Source of the DNA: Rhynchopus euleeides | Lineage: Eukaryota > Euglenozoa > Diplonemea > Diplonemida > Diplonemidae | Length of the DNA: 64,000 bases | Reading direction: 5' to 3' | NCBI GenBank assembly: GCA_963210315.1 | Contig: OY723261.1 | Span: 1,364,001 to 1,428,000, forward strand | Shown: positions 20,951 to 31,470 of the stretch, piece by piece | How the letters are laid out: each line of letters opens with the position of its first letter | Numbering within the stretch: position 1 is the stretch's first letter | Made by a program: the position numbers and the translations under genes | Notes under the pieces: model-generated | The model's input: the letters and a program-made list of their open reading frames with translations, nothing else | Database searches by the model: none | What the model was told of the DNA's origin: nothing

Positions 20951-20998
20951 ATGATGACAACCTTTTCAAGTTCTTGCTTGAGTGCTTCGGCTCGCTGA
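20951..20998 (+). ncRNA. candidate C/D-box snoRNA, type 2, copy 2
   Basis: Boxes at 20951-20957 and 20995-20998. Confidence 0.4.
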
Positions 20999-21108
20999 GG
21001 GCAGACATCTCGGACAATGGAGTTACCTCTGACACACACAAACCCACACCACACCCACTTCCGCCTTGTGCGGAACACACACCAAGAGCCAAGTGTCTGT
21101 TTCATCGT

Positions 21109-21180
21109 AAGAGTTTTGCACACCACCTTCGATCACACCCTTGCGAAGGCTATGCAGGTGACTTGTCCTCTCTGAGATAG
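21109..21180 (+). ncRNA. module A copy 6
   Basis: Full copy ending AGATAG. Confidence 0.45.
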
Positions 21181-21250
21181 CAGTGTCTGCAACGCAGGCA
21201 CTGTGCAGGCGTGCACACATGTGTTCCACACACAGCCCTCGTCACGTGCT

Positions 21251-21593
21251 GACAGTACCTACCTCACCGCCGAAGTGTCTTGTCGCTGCGGACGGTCCCT
21301 TAAAGAGTACGAGATGCATCCTGTTGTCTCACTGACGGTGTGTGTCTACAGTAATATAAAAAGATTCACGTGTGTGTGTGTTTGGATATTGGTGCAGCCG
21401 ATTCAGTTCCCCGCTGCATCTGCTGTGGTGCTGACGGGAGTTATATCAGGCGAGACTATCTTCATTTGTGACTGAGGTCCCGTTGTGTGTGGGTTGGCGG
21501 ACTTCTCCATTTTGCGTTTGTTGTTTGACAGTACCTACCTCACCGCCGCAGTGTCTTGTCGCTGCGGACGGTCCCTTAGTGAGTACGAGATGC
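21251..21593. repeat. module E, two units
   Basis: Units begin GACAGTACCTACCTCACC and contain CCGCAG...CTGCGG (6-bp stem; the first unit here has CCGAAG, losing one pair), then GTACGAGATGC. GTAC near the 5' end could pair with GTAC just before an AGA triplet, the layout expected of an AGA-box H/ACA-like RNA. The second unit has AGATGC at 21588-21593. Six such units occur in the window. Confidence 0.5.
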
Positions 21594-21848
21594 ACCAGCA
21601 TCCACGTGCCCTCTTTGCCCACGCTTCGTAGAGCCTTCCGCTGCTCTGCTCTATCCTCTTTCCACACGGCTCCCTGACCCGCCGGGAGCCCGCCCGCCCT
21701 CCTCCGCCGCCTCGACACAGCTGACGCAACGGCTAAGACTTCCTGCTGACCTGAGCTGCACACAGACTGCTGCCCCATCCACTGCCCACACCCCCCTGCC
21801 CCCGCCCCCTTTCTTCGCACCCACCTCTTGCTCGCCCCCCCCCCCCCC

Positions 21849-22999
21849 TAGGGGGGGTCAAATGGGGGTGACAAACACGATTTTTTAAAAAACCGGCGCA
21901 GAGGCCCCAAAGCCCCCGTAAACCCTCCAAACCCCCCCAGATCGGTCCGGAAACCCATCGAACCCCACTTTTCTACCATTCCGGGCACCTCAGGTGCCCG
22001 AATTGGGGTACCTAAATTTTGTGCCACCGTTTGGTACCGGACAGTGCCACTGTGTGGGAGGTTGGAAAAGAAAATGCCCCAACACACCACATCTGAGGGT
22101 TGCAATGCATGTTGCTTGCCAACCACGTCATCCGGTGGGTGTCAGGCGCTATGTAGGTGGCATGAGCCAGGTCTTCGATGTGTTCTGGCTTGTATATGTA
22201 CCTCCCTGCCTGCGGCACAGGCACTGCCTTTGTCCCCCACACCAGCCACAGAGAGCGTATTGTACTCGGTCCACGGTTGCTGATTCATTGTGATGCGTTG
22301 TATCCTCGAGTGAACATCACACACTAGTGGCACCACCACCCGCCATCCGAGAGCTGTATTGACTTTGCGCCCTTCCGTTGCATTCACCTCGCCACGCATA
22401 TTGCACCGTTCAGTACCAGTGCTCTTGGGCCAGGCAAAGTAGACCGCAGCAACTACCAATTCTGGCACAATGGGTACCACGACAGCGCACTTCGTGTGTT
22501 CCCGGAATGTACAGCTCGTGTTGCAACAGTCGTTGTCAACACATCCCGGTTGTGGAGCACTGCTGCACAGGAATCACACGACCATCTGGACTGTTCCGTA
22601 CCTACAGGCAGCCTCCCGGTGCATGGTGGCAGGGAGGTACATATACAAGCCAGAACTCATCGAAGACCTGGCTAATGCCACCTACATAGCGCCTGACACC
22701 CACCGGATGACGTGGTTGGCAAGCAACATGCATTGCAACCCTCAGATGTGGTGTGTTGGGGCATTTTCTTTTCCAACCTCCCACACAGTGGCACTGTCCG
22801 GTACCAAACGGTGGCACAAAATTTAGGTACCCCAATTCGGGCACCTGAGGTGCCCGGAATGGTGGAAAAGTGGGGTTCGATGGGTTTCCGGACCGATCTG
22901 GGGGGGTTTGGAGGGTTTACGGGGGCTTTGGGGCCTCTGCGCCGGTTTTTTGAAAAATCGTGTTTGTCCACGTAAAAGGGTGGCATTTGACCCCCCCTA
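21849..22999. mobile_element. foldback element F, copy 1
   Basis: About 1.15 kb with about 360-bp inverted arms (about 21849-22210 and 22631-22999) beginning TAGGGGGGGTCAAATG, around a central about 420 bp. It sits in a run of Cs on both sides, so any target duplication is hidden. The arms differ by a small indel near the tip. No transposase motif recognised. An inverted second copy is at 35598-36749. Confidence 0.8.
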
Positions 23000-23092
23000 C
23001 CCCCCCCCCCCCCGCAACTCTCTGATTGAGCACGGTTTTCCTACCAGGTTCAACACCACAACACAGGGCATGGCACGGCCGTGTTTAGGGCA

Positions 23093-24004
23093 ATGATTCC
23101 CGTGGTCCGCGCCATTGCGGGCAACACCGCAGCTCTGGCTACACCCCGTGCGTTCTCCTGGGTGCTTGGCCTCCTCTGTGTGACTGCTGCCGTGTGCATC
23201 ATTACGGGCACTATCTTCACTTATTTCCACTCTGTGCTTCCCCTGCTGATCAGCCACGACAGCCGGGCCTGGTGGTTTGTCATTGCGATCTGCACATGGC
23301 TGTCCTTCAACCTCATCTTCAACTACTGCATGGTGGTCGCCACCAAGCCTGGCCGTGTCTCCCCTGAGATGCTGCGTGAGGAAGATCATATCCTGGCCCA
23401 TGCGCACCGAGACGACCCCAATGTGAAAGGCCTCTGGTGTCGCAAGTGCGATGCCCCGCGCCCTTTCAGGGCCCATCACTGTCCGCTGTGCGGTCACTGT
23501 GTGCTGAAGATGGACCATCATTGCCCCTGGATCAACCAGTGTGTCGGCCACTACAACCACAAATACTTCGTTCTCTTCCTCGTGTATTTGTGGCTATCTG
23601 TGGCAGTCGCCACAGTGACAATAAGCCTCAACTTTGCCGGTGTCCTGGTGAACACCGGCCTGTCTCCTGCGACACGGCACAGTGTGCTGGACGAGGTTAT
23701 CCTGTGCTACGCAGTCTGCATCGCACTCACCCTGGTGATGACGTTTTTCCTCATGTGGACGCTTTACCTCGTCATGTCGAACCAGACCACCATCGAACAC
23801 CTCAGCAACAAGGCGGGGCTCACCCACAACATCTACGACCACAAAGACCGGATGAAAAACATGCGGGTGCTCTTCGGGCCGTCTGTCATGTCGGTGTTTA
23901 ACATGCTGCTCCCCACCACAGCGCTGTCGCAGGACAACGGGCATTGCTTCGAGGTCTACTCCGGCCTCTGCCTCTCACAGCCCGCCGCCGACACCCCTCT
24001 GTAG
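23093..24004 (+). CDS. DHHC-type protein S-palmitoyltransferase
   Basis: 303 residues; integral membrane enzyme that transfers palmitate from palmitoyl-CoA to protein cysteines. Two N-terminal transmembrane segments (about residues 22-45 and 60-83) are followed by the cytosolic cysteine-rich domain (from about residue 115: LWCRKCDAPRPFRAHHC, PLCGHCVLKMDHHCPW) with DHHC at about 141-144, then two more membrane segments (about 157-180 and 202-228) and a TTxE motif (QTTIEHL). The first in-frame ATG is at 23093. A 9-codon upstream open frame starts at the ATG at 23070 and ends in ATGA overlapping the start; likely acceptor CCTACCAG just upstream. Target proteins and organelle cannot be told. Confidence 0.92.
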   Translation: MIPVVRAIAGNTAALATPRAFSWVLGLLCVTAAVCIITGTIFTYFHSVLPLLISHDSRAWWFVIAICTWLSFNLIFNYCMVVATKPGRVSPEMLREEDHILAHAHRDDPNVKGLWCRKCDAPRPFRAHHCPLCGHCVLKMDHHCPWINQCVGHYNHKYFVLFLVYLWLSVAVATVTISLNFAGVLVNTGLSPATRHSVLDEVILCYAVCIALTLVMTFFLMWTLYLVMSNQTTIEHLSNKAGLTHNIYDHKDRMKNMRVLFGPSVMSVFNMLLPTTALSQDNGHCFEVYSGLCLSQPAADTPL

Positions 24005-24192
24005 AATAGAAGGCGCTCAGCTGGACATGTTTCTCTTCCGACGCCTCCCACACCCCGCCCCCCCCCCCCCCCCCCACCCCGCCCCTTTTTGGCTGTCGAA
24101 ACCAGCTGTGGCGCCTTCTTATGCAGCAAGGCACGCACGTCATGCTCACCTCACCGCGCCCCCCACCACGCCCCGCTGCAGAGCTTCGCACC

Positions 24193-26046
24193 ATGGAGAC
24201 GGCGGGTGTGCCTGCGTGGGAGGGGAGCTTTGTGACGGGCACCCCGGCCCTGCGTGTGATCCATGACACGAAGCGGACGGAGCTTACTCTGCGGGAGCAC
24301 GAGGCGGGGCGTGTCGTGGCGAAGCGGTTCCGCATGTGTGATGAGGAGGCGCTGACGCGCTATGAGGCAGAACTGTCGATGCTCTGCAAGCTCTCTTCCT
24401 CCTCGACGCACTTCGTGCGTCCCGTGGCGCATATCACTCAACCTCCGACATTTGCAGTGGTTCTGCCCTTCTTCGCCCACGGCTCGATGGACACTGTTCT
24501 GCACAACCCGAAGTACGCACGGTTGGACTGGCCGCTCCGTATGTTGTTCTGCACAGACATTGCTCTGGCTGTGGCTCACTGCCATAAGCACAACGTCATC
24601 ATTCGCGATGTTAAGCCTGGAAACATGCTTGTGGATGCGAAGCTGAATGCCGTGATGAGCGACCTGGAGCTTGCAAAGACGGAGGAGGATATTGGCTCGC
24701 CCACATCCATCAGCTACAACGGCCCGTCATCCCGGAGGAAGACCCGCTTTGAAGGGACCCCGGAGTTCATGGCACCGGAGCTGCTGAAGGCGCCCGGGTC
24801 GCAGCTGCAGAGGGGGATTGTCGTTGCGTCGAAGTCGACAGATGTGTATGCCGTCGGCATCAGCCTGATGGAGGTTGCCACGTCGCAGGTGCCCTACACC
24901 GATGTGGAGATGACCACAGAGCAGCTGCACACCGTGGTGGAGACGCGGTACTCCCCCACTGCGCTGCACCAGGCCATCGTGGAGGAGGGGCTCCGCCCCA
25001 ACACAACCGACAGGGATGCGGCCTTCAAGGCGCTGGCTGTCGCCTGCTGGGCACAGGACCCTGCACAGCGCCCCGACATCTCCGAGGTGCTGGAGACGCT
25101 GCAGCGCATCGCCCCTTCGCCCGACACAGACCGGGCGCAGTACCTCGAAATCGACGAGGCTGCTGGGAAAGAGCGTCTCGAATCCCTGAAGAAGCAGGTC
25201 GTGCGGGACTGGCCTGACGTGCTGCGCAGCATCGCACAGACACCCCCCGACGGGCGGGCCGGTGTGCTGCCGAAGACACTCGGTGGTGCAGCGGAGGGCA
25301 CGGCGGGGCGGCGCGATATGATGGAGGACGACTGGTTCCTCAGCATCTTCCACGACCAGGGCAGGTCGAGCGCCCGGGTGTATGGGATGCTGGACGGGCA
25401 CGGTGGGGCGGGGTGCGCGAAGTTTGTCAAGAAGGAGCTCCCCCCAGCCCTGGAGCACGAGCTGCTGATGATGGAGGGGGTGGATGTGCGCGGCGCCATC
25501 ACGCGCGCCTTCGACACGGTGCAGCAGATGTGGGAGAAGTCGCCCGACGCTGACGAGAGTGGTGCGTGCTGCACCATTGCCCTCATCCTCGAATCCCACG
25601 TGTGGATCGCATGGTGTGGTGATTGCTCTGCTGTGGGCAGCCGTGCTGGCAGCGCTGTTGTCTTCACCAGCGACCACTCCCCTGAGAGTGCTGCAGAGAA
25701 GCGCCGCATCGAGGCGGCGGGTGGGAAGCTGGTGCAGACCTCCGACGGGAAGTGGCGTGTCAACGGGAAGATTGCCGTCAGCCGTGCCTTCGGTGACAGG
25801 TCGCAGCCGCTTGTGAGCCACAAGCCTGACATCGTGCACTATGCCCTGCGCAGCATGGATGAGATTCTCATCCTGGCCTCCGATGGCGTGTGGGATGTCT
25901 GCACACCCGCTTCCGTCGTGGAGGCACTGCAGGGCACTGTGCGGCACCGTGACTACGGTGCAAAGCGTGTGTGCTGCGATGCATACAATGCAGGGTCCAC
26001 AGATAACATTGGTGCTGTCGTCATTTACTTTGATGAGCAGGCCTAG
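24193..26046 (+). CDS. protein kinase-PP2C phosphatase fusion
   Basis: 617 residues. Kinase domain about residues 35-306: lysine in VVAKRF, alphaC glutamate in RYEAELSML, catalytic loop IIRDVKPGNML (HRD is IRD, with the Asp kept), DLE in place of DFG (metal-binding Asp kept), and APE. PP2C Ser/Thr phosphatase domain about 360-612: GRRDMMEDD, DGHGG, SGACCTIAL, GDCSAVG, SDHSPES, AVSRAFGD, ASDGVWDV and STDNIGAV, with the metal-binding aspartates present. The start is placed at 24193 because CCGCTGCAG, a good acceptor, lies just upstream; an earlier in-frame ATG at 24121 would add 24 proline-rich residues. Kinase-PP2C fusions are known in plants and some protists. Activity of the kinase half is uncertain. 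Confidence 0.9.
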   Translation: METAGVPAWEGSFVTGTPALRVIHDTKRTELTLREHEAGRVVAKRFRMCDEEALTRYEAELSMLCKLSSSSTHFVRPVAHITQPPTFAVVLPFFAHGSMDTVLHNPKYARLDWPLRMLFCTDIALAVAHCHKHNVIIRDVKPGNMLVDAKLNAVMSDLELAKTEEDIGSPTSISYNGPSSRRKTRFEGTPEFMAPELLKAPGSQLQRGIVVASKSTDVYAVGISLMEVATSQVPYTDVEMTTEQLHTVVETRYSPTALHQAIVEEGLRPNTTDRDAAFKALAVACWAQDPAQRPDISEVLETLQRIAPSPDTDRAQYLEIDEAAGKERLESLKKQVVRDWPDVLRSIAQTPPDGRAGVLPKTLGGAAEGTAGRRDMMEDDWFLSIFHDQGRSSARVYGMLDGHGGAGCAKFVKKELPPALEHELLMMEGVDVRGAITRAFDTVQQMWEKSPDADESGACCTIALILESHVWIAWCGDCSAVGSRAGSAVVFTSDHSPESAAEKRRIEAAGGKLVQTSDGKWRVNGKIAVSRAFGDRSQPLVSHKPDIVHYALRSMDEILILASDGVWDVCTPASVVEALQGTVRHRDYGAKRVCCDAYNAGSTDNIGAVVIYFDEQA

Positions 26047-26747
26047 TGCGGTGGGGGGTGGTGGGGAGGGGGGGGGGGGTCGGGTGGGTGGGTGGGTCCA
26101 CTGTGATCAGGGCTGAAGAACTTCAGTATTGTCTCAAAGTGTGTCCAGTGGAAAGGCCAAGGGCTATGGCTGTATGTGCTCATGTGGCATCAGTCTTGTC
26201 TCTTGTGGCAATGTGGGCACGTGTTCTTTATTTCAGATCTGATTCGGGTCTCAGGGTGGTTTGTGGTGCTGGCCTGTTGTCTGTGCGAGCATCGCCAGGC
26301 ATGGCGCTGAGGCCTTGTGGTGTATGCGAGTCCGGCTGGGTTGTGTGACCGCTCACCGTTCACGTACGACCACAGCCCCAATCTTGACATACAGTGTATT
26401 GTTGACCCTGCGAGACCCTGGTCAGACGGGCATGATTCCATTCAGCTTCCCTTCAAGCAGTCAGTCGCCCTGCTGTGTGTTCCCTGTGATGCTATTCCGG
26501 TTGCTTCACTCAGAGGCGGGATCCATAGGTGCTGGCCGCACGGTAACATAAGCATTCGTGATCCCCTCGAGTGAGAGGAGTACTCTTGCGGTTTCGTCTT
26601 GCTCCTGAACAGCTTCCGTGCAACAGTGACGAGTGTGGCCCCAATCCGAGACAACTACCTAGCAGATGCAGCCTCAGCACTCAGCCAGCGTGACGCCACC
26701 ACACTCCCACCTTCTGCAGACTACACACCACACAACCGTCCAGTACA
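26047..26747. other. intergenic; no gene recognised
   Basis: Starts with a G-run and a GGGT(n) stretch, then unique sequence. Nothing resembling a gene or RNA. The final part contains CACCTTCTGCAG, the probable acceptor for the next gene. Confidence 0.5.
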
Positions 26748-27392
26748 ATGCAGATGACGTCCTTCGCTGTGCTTGCGGCCATGGTGGCCGTGTCGTCTGG
26801 GACGCAGGTGAAGTGGACCGGGATTGTGAACGACCAGCAGTGGACGACGGCGAACAACTGGTATCCCGCCGTGGTGCCCGGGGCGAACGACGACGTGACG
26901 ATCGATGACGCGGAGTCGAAAGACGCCACGGTGGTGCTGGTGCAGCCCACCAACATTGGGTCGCTGACGATGGGGAACCTGGTGGCGAACTCGGCGCGCC
27001 TGCGTGTGCTGGCGAACCTGACCGTGGCACGCACCATCACGGTGCAGGGTAACGGGCACCTGGAGATCAACAGCGGGGCGGCACAGGTGACGTGCCCGAA
27101 GACGTCCGTCAAGGGCGAGCTGGCCTTCCTGGCCGGTGCCATCTCGGGGGCGGTCCAGGTGGACGGGCTCGCCAACTTCGGGACGCAGGCGGCGAAGGTG
27201 TTCAACGACGCCCAGGTGACGGTGAACTCGACACAGCAGGTGGCTGCCTCGGGCTCCCTGCAGTTCAAGCAGGGCTCTGTGGTGACGGCCAACACGGGTG
27301 TCGTTGCCCAGGGCAGCAACTTCCAGTGCATCGTCATGGATGCGAGCACCTCCAACGCCTTCGAGGCGCGCGGGTTCGCGTGGAAGCAGTGA
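26748..27392 (+). CDS. secreted beta-solenoid-like protein
   Basis: 214 residues. An N-terminal signal peptide (MQMTSFAVLAAMVAVSSG) is followed by a segment with NNWYPAVVPGANDDVTI, a motif typical of secreted parallel beta-helix proteins of bacteria, then short beta-rich strands (LTVARTITVQGNGHLEINSG and similar) as in a solenoid. Five cysteines or fewer, no catalytic motif. Short for the class, where this segment usually starts a much longer helix. Probably extracellular or on the cell surface; function unknown. The acceptor is likely CTTCTGCAG about 30 nt upstream. Confidence 0.75.
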   Translation: MQMTSFAVLAAMVAVSSGTQVKWTGIVNDQQWTTANNWYPAVVPGANDDVTIDDAESKDATVVLVQPTNIGSLTMGNLVANSARLRVLANLTVARTITVQGNGHLEINSGAAQVTCPKTSVKGELAFLAGAISGAVQVDGLANFGTQAAKVFNDAQVTVNSTQQVAASGSLQFKQGSVVTANTGVVAQGSNFQCIVMDASTSNAFEARGFAWKQ

Positions 27393-27778
27393 AGTGAACA
27401 ATTGGTACTTGACAGGTGGTAGAGTTGCGGGTGCGGTGCGCATCGCACCGTGTCCGTTGCTCCTCGCTCCCATACCCATACCACCGCACTCAAGCCAACA
27501 GTTGCACCGCCGTGCGTGCCAGCAGCTCAGGTGAGTGGAACCCCTGCTGCTGCGGCACGACGACGGTTTTTGTTTTACTAGTTACGAGCGACGAAGCGTA
27601 GCGAGGTCGCGAAGTAACGAAGGAAATCGTACGACTGAAGCTTTTGGATTAGCACCTTCATGCCGCTTCACAGGGCCTCAACACGGCCTTGAGACAGCAA
27701 GTAGTGCGCCCAACAAAAAGTAGTCCGGAACTGTTCTCCCACAGTTGCTGGACAGGGTGTCTATAAAAAAGCAAAAGT

Positions 27779-29467
27779 GGTGCCCCTGAAAGGTCCGATT
27801 TACGTAGTTTTTACGTAGTTCTTACGTAGTTCATTAGTGGGGAGGACCCTCTTTTTTTTCCACCTATTTTCCTTTTCCCAGGTTCCCCATTTCCAAGCCC
27901 CAGCACGACCTGCGCACTGCTGACGCGGCCCACCTGCACCCCGCACCCCACTCCCCCACCCCCGCTGTCGCTTTTTCTGTCCACAGAAGCCACAAGGATG
28001 GAACCAACCCTTTGTAGAGGGGGGGGCCGGTCCTGTCGTCCTGTGGCTGCTTTGTGGGGCGAGCGCAGCAGGTTCTCCTTTGCTTCTACGGGCTCTTGCC
28101 ACAACAGCGTCGCAGCAGTGTGTCTCCGCGTCACCGGATCTGTGCGGCCTCGTAGTGGGGGCATTTTGGAGGTCGAGGTGTCAACCGGCTTCATCTCGAA
28201 ATGTGGGTCTGGCTCAGGGGCTGGTCCCACCCAGCGGAGTCAAAACCCAGCGGGGGTCCCACCCAGTGGGACCCCCTCTTCGGGTGCTCCTAAACCCAGC
28301 TCTGTTGAACGTTTGGAATTTGTGCAGCTCGTAGTGGGGCCATTTTAGTGGTCGAGACGCCAAACTTCTCCTATCAAACCTGGGTCTGGTTCAGGGACTG
28401 GTCATGGGAGAAGGTGACTGGGTGGCAGCCAGCCCACAGCACACCCACACCCCACCCTCCCAGCGGGACCCCCTCCTCGGGTATTCCATAACCCCGTTAT
28501 TTTGAACGTTTGGAAGTAATGCGGATCGTAGTGGGGTCATTTTGTGGGTCTAGGAGCCAAACATCGTCCATGGAACGTGACTCTGGTTCAGGGGCTGGTC
28601 CTAAGAGAATGTGACTGGGAGGCAGCCACACCCCCACCCACCCAGCCATCGGGACCCCCTCCACGGGTGTTCCAAAACCCCGTTCTTTTGAACGTTTGGA
28701 ATTTGTTTGGATCACAGTGGGGTCACTTTGGTGGTGTGCGAGCCAAGTGTCACCCATGAAACACGGGTCTGGTTCAGGGGCTGGTCGTGGGTAAGAAGGT
28801 GGCTGGGAGGCAGTCAGCCCACACCCACCTCCACCCAGCGGGACCCCCTCCTCGGGTGTTCCAAAACCCCTTTCTTTTGAACGCTCGGATTTTTTTCGGA
28901 TCACAGTGGGGTCATTTTGGTGGTGTACGAGCCAAGTTTCACCCATGAAACGTGGGTCTGGTTCAGGGACTGGTCATGGGTGAAGGTGCTGGGAGGCAGC
29001 CAGCACGCCCACACCCCACCTACCCTGTAGGGTGTGCAGGTGGCCCCAGCGGCGACAATCTGACCATAGCCGGCTTCTTTTGATTTATCGGGGCTCGCTG
29101 GGGTTGGGGGTGCGACGGATGCCATATTTTCTCAAAAAAATGTTTCTCTTCGCACATGAAGCTGTTCCACCGTATTTCTGCTTGAAAGCCATTCAGGCCA
29201 AACCCCCAAAAACCCGAAAAATGCCACCCACCCCGTCGGGGGTGCAGGTGGGTTCCGAGTCAGCAATCTGACCAAAACCGGTTTCTTTGGACTTATTTGG
29301 GCACGCTGGGGTTGGGGGTGTGGTGGAACTCACTTTTTCCCGAAAAATTTCACCATTAATCTGTGAAGGGGAAATCCCATTTTCAAAATAAAAAAGAAGG
29401 TCCACCCCCGATTTACGTAGTTCTTACGTAGTTCTGACGTAGTTGCGATTTCGTTTTCAGGGGCACC
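27779..29467. mobile_element. second element with GGTGCCCCTGA termini
   Basis: Begins GGTGCCCCTGAAA (27779-27791) and ends TTTCAGGGGCACC (29455-29467). Near both ends, in the same orientation, are tandem TACGTAGTT words. The interior is largely a tandem repeat (about 28208-29010). No transposase and no exact target duplication. Shares termini with 5180-6176. Confidence 0.55.
28208..29010. repeat. imperfect tandem repeat, about 177-197 bp period
   Basis: Five units, recognisable by TCTGGTTCAGGGACTGG at about 28208, 28385, 28582, 28768 and 28956, each followed by a GGGACCCCCTCCTCGGG segment and TTTTGAACGTTTGGA. Confidence 0.85.
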
Positions 29468-29870
29468 AAAAAGGAGTACGATTTTTTTTACAATTCCTTT
29501 CTTTCTGTTGAGCATCGCATTCAGAGGTTATCCGCTTGCCACTTCTCTGTGCGCAAGAGAGGAGGCAACAGTGTGCGGCCTGTGCCATTGCGGCATCGTA
29601 CGTACGCTGCCTGCCACTCAATCCCGCCTGATACATAGCCTCCTGCTGACGACCAACGTTGCACTCTTTCAGTTTCTGCCTTCTGCAATCACCCGCATCG
29701 CTTGGCAGCCGTCTGGACACGAACACTGTGACGCCCACCCCACCCACCCCCCCTCTCCGTGCTTGCTGTCCACATCACTGCCCTCCTCCCCCTCACCCCT
29801 TTGCTGTGCTGCCGCCACTCTGCCCCTGCCCCACCACCACACCACAGGCTTGCTGTTGGGATGTGACACG

Positions 29871-30815
29871 ATGCCCCGCACAGGCAGCACATTGTCTGGG
29901 GCCTCCACCTCACACCGCACCCGCCCAGGCCCTGGCCCTGGCCACGTCACCGCTACCGTCGCTGCCTATGAGAGGGGCGCTGCTCGCAGCACCGGCAGCG
30001 CCACGAGCGATGCGCGGCGCAAAGAGCTCGCGGCGCAGATCTACAGCGAGATTCTCAGCGGGATGGATCTGAGCGACGAGCACGATGCCACGGTGGTACA
30101 GGCACACCCCCAAACCGTGCCCGAGGCCGAGTCGCAGCAGGACGCCACAGACACCCACAGCACGCCGTCACACAGGGGCAGCCGAGACCTTGGCGCCGTG
30201 TCGGGTGGCGAGTCCCCAGCCTCTGCGCCGCTGTCACACCGCACACCCCTGCAGAGCGGTGCGCCGTCCGACCTGCCGTCAGAGAAGGGCAGCGCACAGG
30301 CCACGTCTGACGCACCTGAGGCAGCCGGCCTCATTGCCGCATCGCGCAACGTCGCAGCTTTAGTGCAGGCTTTGGACGACGCGCAGCACCGTGCGGATGG
30401 CCCCGTTGTGCCTGCACCTCCAGCTGCAGCACCCGAAGTGCCGCAGACCGCAGTAGCAGTGCCGCCTGCACCACAGGAGCAGCGCGCACAGGAGAAGGCG
30501 ATGTGGGAGAGACGCCTGCAACGCGCTGCCCGCGAGAAGCGGCACCTCGCAGAGACGAAGCGCCTGAAGCGCGAGGTTGCCGACCTGCAGGGCGCTGTGC
30601 GGACGCTGCAGTCCCAGGTGGCAGGCGGGGCTGCCCACACACACCCGGCGGGGCCCGCTCTCCCTGTGGTGCCCAACGTCGCGCTGCCCTACCCGGTGGG
30701 CGGCGTGCTGCCCCCAGCCCCGATGTACCCCTTGCCCCCTGACCTGGCGTGCGCCGTGCCCCCCCCTTGGTTGACGAGGGGTGCCTCGCGGTCGCCGCGT
30801 GTATACCGTGTCTAG
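29871..30815 (+). CDS. hypothetical low-complexity coiled-coil protein
   Basis: 314 residues, no known domain. The first about 190 residues are Ala/Ser/Pro/Glu-rich and probably disordered. A strongly basic, heptad-like helix (about 205-260; KAMWERRLQRAAREKRHLA and KREVADLQGAVRTLQSQV) suggests a coiled coil, and the tail is rich in Pro and Val. The start at 29871 follows ACCACACCACAG, a good acceptor about 25 nt upstream; the open frame extends further 5' but without an ATG. Codon use matches neighbouring real genes, which supports coding. Confidence 0.7.
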   Translation: MPRTGSTLSGASTSHRTRPGPGPGHVTATVAAYERGAARSTGSATSDARRKELAAQIYSEILSGMDLSDEHDATVVQAHPQTVPEAESQQDATDTHSTPSHRGSRDLGAVSGGESPASAPLSHRTPLQSGAPSDLPSEKGSAQATSDAPEAAGLIAASRNVAALVQALDDAQHRADGPVVPAPPAAAPEVPQTAVAVPPAPQEQRAQEKAMWERRLQRAAREKRHLAETKRLKREVADLQGAVRTLQSQVAGGAAHTHPAGPALPVVPNVALPYPVGGVLPPAPMYPLPPDLACAVPPPWLTRGASRSPRVYRV

Positions 30816-31470
30816 CTCCCGGGTGTGTGGTGGTTCTCTCCGGAGGGAGGGGCTCTTTGCGCTTACCGGGGCTCTGTTCTCAAGCGAAAGGGTGCTGTTT
30901 TGAGGGAGGGGAGTGTGTGTGTGCAGCGCAGCGCCGCGCATTCTCTCTCCTGTGAGGCGCATCCCCCCGCACAGGCAATGCTCCAATGCGCGTGCAAAAA
31001 AAATATTACATCCGCTTCTTTCCGAGTGGAAGATCGCTCGAATCATAAATGCTGTATCCCGTTCTGTCTATAGATGTGTTTTGGGGTGGTGTGGTGGTGG
31101 GCGGGGGGGGGGGGGGAGGGGTTTGTCAATGACTGAGGGCACACCACAGCCACCACAGCCTCCCGCTGCTGTCGTTTGATCCGGATCCTCCCATCCCCCC
31201 TCGCCCCCCGCTTGCCTCGATTGGTGTCTCTTGTGTGGCCCCACCCCGCTTCCCCACGGCATGCTTTCTCGCTGCTGCAAGTGGGGGGCATGCGGCGGAG
31301 TTGTTGTTTTTGAATATCCAAAGGCCAGGCAGACCATCGCTCCAATAAGGCAACCCTGGGAACACCGCCCCACCACAGGGCCTGCGCTGTGTGCCCCTGC
31401 TGCTGGGCACAAGCCTCCGGGGCTTCTGTTGTCGGTGTGGGTGCCCCAGGTGCAGGTGGGGTGTTCAGGG
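30816..31470. other. intergenic; no gene recognised
   Basis: Includes a G-run near 31100 and a pyrimidine-rich tract before the next gene. An in-frame ATG at 31261 could extend the next protein by 70 residues, but that part is not family-like. Confidence 0.45.

Noticed and set aside
22142..22480. Open frames in foldback element F (also 36118-36456)
   Set aside because: Frames in the arms are mirrored by the inverted copy, and the central frame has no domain; treated as non-coding.
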